Shown here: piece by piece, positions 1-4,330 of the stretch
How the letters are laid out: every line of letters begins with the position of its first letter
How positions within the stretch are numbered: the first letter of the stretch is position 1
NCBI GenBank assembly: GCA_003343765.1
Contig: QAKO01000020.1
Span: 1-7,855 of the forward strand
DNA length: 7,855 bases
DNA from: Bacillota bacterium
GTDB taxonomy: Bacteria; Bacillota; Clostridia; Christensenellales; Borkfalkiaceae
Direction: 5' to 3'
The notes under the pieces: generated by a model
Told to the model about the DNA's origin: nothing
The model's database searches: none
Seen by the model: the letters and a program-made list of their open reading frames with translations, nothing else
Made by a program: the position numbers and the translations under genes

Positions 1-437
1 CATTGCTTCTGGACGGGATCGGGGATACGATCCGCGTATCGCTCACGGAAGATCCTGTGGAAGAGATCTATGCGGCGGAACGGATACTGCGTGCCTGCGG
101 GCTTCGGCGGGATTATGCGGAAGTGGTGGCTTGTCCGACCTGCGGCAGGTGCGAGTGGAACAGCATGGCGTTGGCGCAGGAAGTGGAAAGGCTGACCTTT
201 GCTGTGCGGGAGCATATAAAGGTTGCAGTGATGGGGTGCGTCGTGAACGGGCCTGGTGAAGCAAAAGACTGTGATCTCGGCATTGCGGGCGGGAAGGACA
301 AGTGCGTGATTTTCCGACGCGGCGAGCCGTACAAGACAGTGCCGGCAAACCGTGCGCGGGAAGAATTTTTGGCGGAGATCGGCGTGTTGTTAGAGGAAAA
401 GAGCAAAGAAAAGGACGGAACGGATGACGCAGATTGA
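1..437 (+). CDS. ispG: 4-hydroxy-3-methylbut-2-enyl diphosphate synthase IspG (GcpE), C-terminal part, 5' end outside the window
   Basis: This is the C-terminal third of IspG, the iron-sulfur enzyme of the MEP isoprenoid pathway that reductively converts methylerythritol cyclodiphosphate to HMBPP in the cytoplasm. The reading frame is open from the first base, so the gene starts upstream; the TTG at position 3 is an internal codon. The visible part begins in the conserved DGIGDTIRVSLT segment. It then carries the two cysteine blocks that bind the [4Fe-4S] cluster in this family: CPTCGR encoded from base 132, and CVVNGPGE with its cysteine codon at 237-239. The IAGGK segment follows, and the protein ends in a charged tail. 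The stop codon lies 11 bases inside the next gene, giving a 14-base overlap and suggesting translational coupling. No truncation is seen at the 3' end. Recognition is firm; the N-terminal TIM barrel cannot be checked here. Confidence 0.96.
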   Translation, partial: LLLDGIGDTIRVSLTEDPVEEIYAAERILRACGLRRDYAEVVACPTCGRCEWNSMALAQEVERLTFAVREHIKVAVMGCVVNGPGEAKDCDLGIAGGKDKCVIFRRGEPYKTVPANRAREEFLAEIGVLLEEKSKEKDGTDDAD

Positions 438-1986
438 ATTTTTACGGAAGATCCGTGAAAATGACGGATTGAAACATGCGGTATTGCGAAAAATAGAAAT
501 CAGCGAATCGGATCGGAGATGCCTGTTTGAAGTGATCACGGATATGCCTTATACGGCGCAGGATGAGCAAGCGGCGCAGGAAGCGGTTCGGGAGGCAGTG
601 CCGCCGCTTTTCAGGGGAGAACTGAAACTTATAAAGCTTGTGGCGGATCCGCAGCTGATCCGCCACAAGATACTTGAATATCTGAATCATTCTCATCGGG
701 CGGCCGCGGCGTGTATCCGTGCGGAAGATATAACGGTAACGTTGGGCGATCCTGTGCAGTTCATGTTCGGCGTGGACGGAGCGGAGCGCGGATTTTTCGA
801 AAAGAACGAACAGCTTTTAAGCGGTGTAAAGGGGATGCTGGAGCGGAATTTCTGCAACGTGTTCGAAGGGAAACTGGTGGATAAAGAAAAGGCGGGCATT
901 CTGGACGAAGAGACAGAAGAGGAAGAGGAACCGTTCGATTACCGACCGGCGCGCACATTCCCGGTGGAAGGTTTTGAGACGATCGACGAATCGAACGTTC
1001 CGAAAAATGCGACATATATTGCGGACTGTGATTTTACGAGCGATGCGCTGACGATTTGCGGCGAAGTCACTTTTATTCAGGAGCGTACGACGAAGCCGAA
1101 AACGGACGCAAGCGGTGCGGTAGTGAAAGATGGAAAGCCGTATCTTCGTTTTACGGTCAACGACGGAACGGGTATGATGTCGTTTTCGTATTTTCTGCGC
1201 AAGCGAACGGAAGAAAAGATCCGTGAAATAAAGGAAGGGGACTGGATCGCTGTCACGGGTGAAAATGAAATGTACGGAGAGCGATTGAGTTTTACGGGCC
1301 GATACATCAATCGCGGGCATGCGCCGGAAGGGTTTGTGCCGGAAAAGAGGCAGGGCAAAGCAGTACCGATGCATTATTCAAAGGTGGCGCCCGAAGAGTT
1401 GATTGATTATAGCCAGATGAATCTGTTTGATCAGTCGGTAATGCCGGAAGATCTTGTGAAGAACACGTTTGTGGTGTTTGACCTGGAGACGACGGGCTTG
1501 GTGAACTCTCCGACGGGCGGAAAGATGGATGCGATTACGGAGATCGGGGCGGTGAAGATCATTGGCGGCGAGATCAAGGAAAAATTCACGACGCTTGTGA
1601 ATCCGGAGAGAAAGCTGGACGACGAGATCGTGAAGCTGACGGGGATCACGGACGACATGGTGAAGGATGCTCCGAAGATTGCGGAAGTGATCCCGGATTT
1701 TGTGAAATTCTGCGACGGGTGCCTGTTGGTGGGGCATAATGTGCAGTTCGACTATAAATTTGTGCGTTATTATGCGGAGAAAGAGGAGTATGCGTTTGAG
1801 TTCAAGACATACGATACCATGTCGCTTGCGCAGAGTATGCTGTTTCTTTCCAACTATAAGCTGAACACGTTGGCGGATCATTACGGGATCAGTTTTAATC
1901 ATCACAGGGCATGGGATGACGCTTTGACGACGGCAAAAATCTTTATTGAGTTGATAAAGGCAAAAAAATGCTTGCCAAAAGCGTAA
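424..1986 (+). CDS. PolC-derived 3'-5' exonuclease (N-terminal region + OB fold + DEDDh exonuclease) lacking PHP and polymerase domains
   Basis: A 520-residue protein in the position normally held by polC. Residues 1-150 resemble the PolC N-terminal region. An acidic stretch follows at 161-172. An OB-fold domain spans about 200-297. A DEDDh exonuclease follows, with Exo I DLETTG (D353, E355), Exo II HNVQFD (D443) and Exo III HRAWDDA (H494, D499). All catalytic residues are intact. In PolC the exonuclease is inserted inside the PHP domain and followed by the polymerase core. Here about 50 linker residues replace the first PHP segment, and the protein stops about 15 residues after Exo III, so PHP remainder, palm, fingers and the C-terminal clamp-binding end are gone. 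No polymerase remnant lies in the 107 bases before rimP. ATG 424 has AAGGA at 411-415 and overlaps ispG by 14 bases. Inference: a stand-alone proofreading or repair exonuclease. Whether a full PolC is encoded elsewhere is unknown. Confidence 0.88.
   Translation: MTQIEFLRKIRENDGLKHAVLRKIEISESDRRCLFEVITDMPYTAQDEQAAQEAVREAVPPLFRGELKLIKLVADPQLIRHKILEYLNHSHRAAAACIRAEDITVTLGDPVQFMFGVDGAERGFFEKNEQLLSGVKGMLERNFCNVFEGKLVDKEKAGILDEETEEEEEPFDYRPARTFPVEGFETIDESNVPKNATYIADCDFTSDALTICGEVTFIQERTTKPKTDASGAVVKDGKPYLRFTVNDGTGMMSFSYFLRKRTEEKIREIKEGDWIAVTGENEMYGERLSFTGRYINRGHAPEGFVPEKRQGKAVPMHYSKVAPEELIDYSQMNLFDQSVMPEDLVKNTFVVFDLETTGLVNSPTGGKMDAITEIGAVKIIGGEIKEKFTTLVNPERKLDDEIVKLTGITDDMVKDAPKIAEVIPDFVKFCDGCLLVGHNVQFDYKFVRYYAEKEEYAFEFKTYDTMSLAQSMLFLSNYKLNTLADHYGISFNHHRAWDDALTTAKIFIELIKAKKCLPKA
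1414..1428 (+). other. Candidate beta sliding-clamp binding motif QMNLF in the exonuclease protein
   Basis: Codons 331-335 read Gln-Met-Asn-Leu-Phe, followed by Asp. This matches the bacterial clamp-binding pentapeptide pattern QL(S/D)LF, with Met in place of the first Leu. It sits in the linker between the OB domain and Exo I, about 18 residues before the exonuclease core, where PolC would have its first PHP segment. Such linkers are likely exposed, which suits a peptide motif. The match is seen in the sequence; clamp binding is inferred. Confidence 0.5.
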
Positions 1987-2000
1987 GAAAGTGGTATAAT
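1972..2000 (+). promoter_or_regulatory. Extended -10 sigma-A type promoter for the rimP-nusA-infB operon
   Basis: TTGCCA at 1972-1977 and a perfect TATAAT at 1995-2000 are separated by exactly 17 bases. The -10 box is preceded by TGG, giving the extended -10 form TGnTATAAT. Transcription would start near 2006-2008. The -35 element lies within the last codons of the exonuclease gene and the -10 box just after its stop. It would make the rimP operon independent of readthrough from ispG. Confidence 0.88.
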
Positions 2001-2029
2001 TCAGATACTGAATACCGTTAGCATGAGGA

Positions 2030-2061
2030 TTGAGAGTGGTTATCCGCTCTCAAATCTTTTT
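2030..2061 (+). terminator. Intrinsic terminator-like hairpin in the rimP leader (candidate NusA-responsive attenuator)
   Basis: The left arm at 2030-2039 (TTGAGAGTGG) pairs with the right arm at 2044-2053 (CCGCTCTCAA). This gives a 10-bp stem with one G-U pair and a 4-base loop, TTAT. ATC and then five Ts at 2057-2061 follow. The hairpin lies downstream of the promoter at 1972-2000 and 33 bases before the rimP start, so it acts on transcripts entering the operon as well as on any from upstream. The T tract is short and set off from the stem, a type of weak terminator that NusA is known to stimulate. In B. subtilis, a NusA-dependent terminator in the leader of the equivalent operon has been reported to autoregulate nusA. 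Attenuation here is inferred; no clear antiterminator was found. Confidence 0.72.
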
Positions 2062-2093
2062 ATGTAGGGGCTGAAAGCGGGAAAGGAGCGGAA

Positions 2094-2567
2094 ATGAAAG
2101 TAAAATCGGAGCAGGAGATCCGTGAGGTATTGGAGCCGTTGGCGCGGGATCTGGGCGTAGAAATTTATGAAATCGTTTTTAAGCAGGGCAAGAATCCTTC
2201 GCTGACCGTATATCTGGACACGGAAAAGGAAGGCGGGATCGATCTGAATACCTGTGAGTCGTTCCACAATGCGGCGGACCCGGTTCTGGACGAACTGGAT
2301 CCTACGTACGGGCAGCCGTATACGCTGAATATATCGAGTCCCGGGCTGGATCGGCCGTTCAAAAAAGACAGGGACTATCTTCGCAATATCGGGAAGAAAG
2401 TGGAAGTCAAACTTTACGCGCCGTACAGGGGTGAAAAGTTTTTTGAAGCGGTGTTGGTGGAATACAACGGCGTTGGCGGAAATGTGACGCTGGATAAAAA
2501 CGGCGAAATGATCAAACTGAATCTGACGCAAATCGTAAAGATGTCGCAGGCAATCGATTTTGATTGA
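2094..2567 (+). CDS. rimP: Ribosome maturation factor RimP
   Basis: A 157-residue RimP, the usual length for this cytoplasmic factor, which binds the free 30S subunit and assists its late assembly. The N-terminal alpha/beta domain covers about residues 1-80 and includes the LGVEIYEIVFK strand and the ID-L-TCE segment near residue 50. The family signature SPGLDRP is at 82-88. The C-terminal SH3-like domain starts with the R-FKKDRDY segment and the VEVKLY strand, and ends in the DF-type tail typical of the family. ATG 2094 is preceded by AAAGGAG at 2082-2088 with 5 bases of spacing. It is the first gene after the operon promoter and leader hairpin. nusA starts 39 bases downstream, and the pairing of rimP with nusA is conserved across bacteria. 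Nothing unusual is seen in the protein. Confidence 0.97.
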   Translation: MKVKSEQEIREVLEPLARDLGVEIYEIVFKQGKNPSLTVYLDTEKEGGIDLNTCESFHNAADPVLDELDPTYGQPYTLNISSPGLDRPFKKDRDYLRNIGKKVEVKLYAPYRGEKFFEAVLVEYNGVGGNVTLDKNGEMIKLNLTQIVKMSQAIDFD

Positions 2568-2606
2568 GCGGCGAATGAATCAAAAAGAAAAAACGAGGAG
2601 AATGCA

Positions 2607-3707
2607 ATGGTTAGCAAGGAGTTCTTTGAGGCTTTGTCCGATCTGGAAACGGAAAAAGGGATCAGCAGCGAAGTGTTTATCGAAGCACTGCGTACTGCGC
2701 TGATATCCGCCTATAAAAAGCAGTATGAAGGCGGAGCGGGCGAAGTGGACATCAGGATCAATCCGGAGAAGAACAGCATCCGATATTATACGGTTCGCAC
2801 GGTGGTGGACGAAGTGACCGACCGTGAGAAAGAGATATCTCTTGCCGAAGCGCAGCTTTTGAAAAAGAGCTATAAAGTAGGCGATACCGTTTATGAAGAA
2901 TTTATTCCGAAGGATTTCGGACGTATTGCGGCGCAGACGGCAAAGCAGGTGATCCTGCAGAAGCTGCACGAAACGGAGCGGGACAACACGCTGAACGAAT
3001 TCTCCGACAAGAAAGACGAATTGATGAGTTGTGTGGTTCGCAAAGTTGATGCGAAGAACGTATATGTGGAACTCGGCAAAGGCCAGATCGAAGGCGTGAT
3101 GCTGCCGCAGGACCAGGTACCGGGCGAGCATTATGAAGTAAACGACCGCATCAAAGTTTATGTGAAGAATATCAAGAACAGCGGCAAAGGCGCGCAGGTT
3201 CTTGTATCGCGCACATCGGCGGGGCTGGTCAAGCGCCTGTTTGAAAACGAAGTTCCGGAGATCAAGGCCGGCACGGTGGTCGTGAAATCCATATCCCGTG
3301 AAGCGGGGCAGCGTACCAAGATGGCGATCTACAGCGAAGATCCGCAGGTAGATGCAGTCGGCGCGTGCGTCGGAAACAAGGGTGCGCGTGTAAACGCAGT
3401 GGTTGCCGAACTGGGCGGGGAGAAAGTGGATATTATTCAGTGGAGTGAAAATCCGCTGGAGTTCATAGCGAAAGCGCTTTCACCTGCGAAGGTCATATCG
3501 GTCACGCAGATCGACGAGAAATCGGCGGTTGCGGTGGTACCGGACGACAAACTTTCGCTGGCGATCGGCAGAGACGGACAGAATGCGCGTCTTGCGGCGC
3601 GGCTGACGGGCTGGAAGATCGACGTAAAGAGCGAGAGTGCGGCCGCAAAGATGGAAGAACTGCATCGTGCGGAAGAAAAGGATACGGAGACTGTTTCGGA
3701 AGAATAA
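2607..3707 (+). CDS. nusA: Transcription termination/antitermination factor NusA
   Basis: A 366-residue NusA, close to the short Firmicutes form. It binds RNA polymerase, promotes pausing and intrinsic termination, and takes part in antitermination. The N-terminal polymerase-binding domain covers about residues 1-130. An S1 RNA-binding domain covers about 138-200. Two KH domains follow: GNKG at 256-259 in KH1 and GRDG at 321-324 in KH2, next to the conserved DKLSLAIGR run. The C-terminal acidic repeats of proteobacterial NusA are absent, as expected; only a short charged tail rich in E and K remains. ATG 2607 has GAGGAG at 2595-2600, 6 bases away. It lies between rimP and ylxR, as in most Firmicutes. 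It may feed back on its own operon through the hairpin at 2030-2061. Confidence 0.98.
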   Translation: MVSKEFFEALSDLETEKGISSEVFIEALRTALISAYKKQYEGGAGEVDIRINPEKNSIRYYTVRTVVDEVTDREKEISLAEAQLLKKSYKVGDTVYEEFIPKDFGRIAAQTAKQVILQKLHETERDNTLNEFSDKKDELMSCVVRKVDAKNVYVELGKGQIEGVMLPQDQVPGEHYEVNDRIKVYVKNIKNSGKGAQVLVSRTSAGLVKRLFENEVPEIKAGTVVVKSISREAGQRTKMAIYSEDPQVDAVGACVGNKGARVNAVVAELGGEKVDIIQWSENPLEFIAKALSPAKVISVTQIDEKSAVAVVPDDKLSLAIGRDGQNARLAARLTGWKIDVKSESAAAKMEELHRAEEKDTETVSEE

Positions 3708-3743
3708 GTTCCGTGATCGGGCGAATCGGAGAGGTGAATTTTC

Positions 3744-4013
3744 TTGAAAGTGAAAAAAATTCCTATGCGGATGTGCATAGCGTGCCATGAAATGAAGCCC
3801 AAGAAAGAGATGCTGCGGATCGTGAAGCCGAAAGAAGGCGACGCGTTCATAGATTTTTCCGGGAAGGCCGCGGGGCGCGGCGCATATATCTGCGATCATC
3901 CGGAATGTATCAAAAAACTGAAAAAAATGCGGCTTTTGAACAAGACATTTTCCTGTGAGATACCGCTCCCGGTTTACGATGCGATTGAGGAGGCATTTTT
4001 TGCAAAGAAGTAA
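3744..4013 (+). CDS. ylxR: YlxR family protein (RNase P modulator RnpM)
   Basis: An 89-residue YlxR/DUF448 protein. It opens with the CIAC motif (C11, C14) and carries the signature GRGAYIC at 44-50, followed by a further cysteine at 55, so four cysteines are arranged as two pairs. The surface is very Lys-rich, in keeping with RNA binding. The B. subtilis homologue has been named RnpM for its effect on RNase P; that role is carried over here by homology. The start is TTG 3744, preceded by GAGGTG at 3731-3736 with 7 bases of spacing. The next in-frame ATG would remove residues just before the CIAC motif and has no comparable binding site. The 3' end overlaps the ylxQ start by 14 bases, suggesting coupled translation. 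Confidence 0.95.
   Translation: MKVKKIPMRMCIACHEMKPKKEMLRIVKPKEGDAFIDFSGKAAGRGAYICDHPECIKKLKKMRLLNKTFSCEIPLPVYDAIEEAFFAKK
3987..3993 (+). promoter_or_regulatory. Ribosome binding site that fixes the ylxQ TTG start
   Basis: GAGGAGG lies inside the end of ylxR, 6 bases before the TTG at 4000. It is the strongest Shine-Dalgarno match near the ylxQ start and decides for TTG 4000 over upstream in-frame ATG codons at 3955 and 3979. Starting at either of those would add a basic extension with no family counterpart. Confidence 0.85.
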
Positions 4014-4326
4014 AGCGGAAGGGTATATCGGGCTGTGCATGAAAGCGGGGAAACTGACGTGCGGGTTCAACGCCGTGGAAGTGCAGAAAGGCCGCATATA
4101 TCTGTTGTTGTTATGCGGTACAGCGAGCGAGAATGCGAAAAAGAGTGCGCGAAAACTCGGTGAGAGATTCGGCTGCGGCATTATGGTCCTGAGCGGAAAG
4201 ACGCTGGAAGAAGTTACGGGACGGATAAATTGCAAGTTGGCTGCCGTGCGGGACGAGAATCTGGCGAAAGCGATCTTGTCGGCGGCGGATGAAAATTACA
4301 GAATTTATGCGGGAGGCAAAATTTAG
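4000..4326 (+). CDS. ylxQ: YlxQ, L7Ae/L30e-family putative RNA-binding protein
   Basis: A 108-residue protein of the L7Ae/L30e/S12e/Gadd45 family, whose members bind kink-turn RNA; the exact role of YlxQ is not settled. The family core begins at once with GLCMKAGKLTCG at about residues 11-22, equivalent to the common GLARRAGKL-G pattern. A strand follows (YLLLLCGTASEN, about 38-49), then the C-terminal half with the LAAVRDENLAKAI segment near the end. The start was placed at TTG 4000, which gives the usual family length, aligns the N terminus with the core and fits the GAGGAGG at 3987-3993. Longer open frames upstream look like out-of-frame ylxR sequence. The gene overlaps ylxR by 14 bases and ends 4 bases before the chosen infB start. 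It is cysteine-richer than I would expect (C13, C21 and others), which may be lineage-specific. Confidence 0.92.
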   Translation: MQRSKAEGYIGLCMKAGKLTCGFNAVEVQKGRIYLLLLCGTASENAKKSARKLGERFGCGIMVLSGKTLEEVTGRINCKLAAVRDENLAKAILSAADENYRIYAGGKI

Positions 4327-4330
4327 CAAG

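Noticed and set aside
817..1905. Antisense frames of 175-185 codons opposite the exonuclease gene
   Set aside because: They shadow a coding frame with intact catalytic motifs. The translations have no family resemblance, and no promoter or binding site was seen.
424..1986. Exonuclease gene as a polC pseudogene from frameshift or window-edge truncation
   Set aside because: The frame is open throughout, catalytic residues are intact, and no polymerase-coding remnant lies between its stop and rimP, so a simple frameshifted polC is excluded.
3480..4235. A 251-codon - strand frame spanning the end of nusA, ylxR and part of ylxQ
   Set aside because: It crosses three recognised genes on the other strand and has no recognisable protein features.
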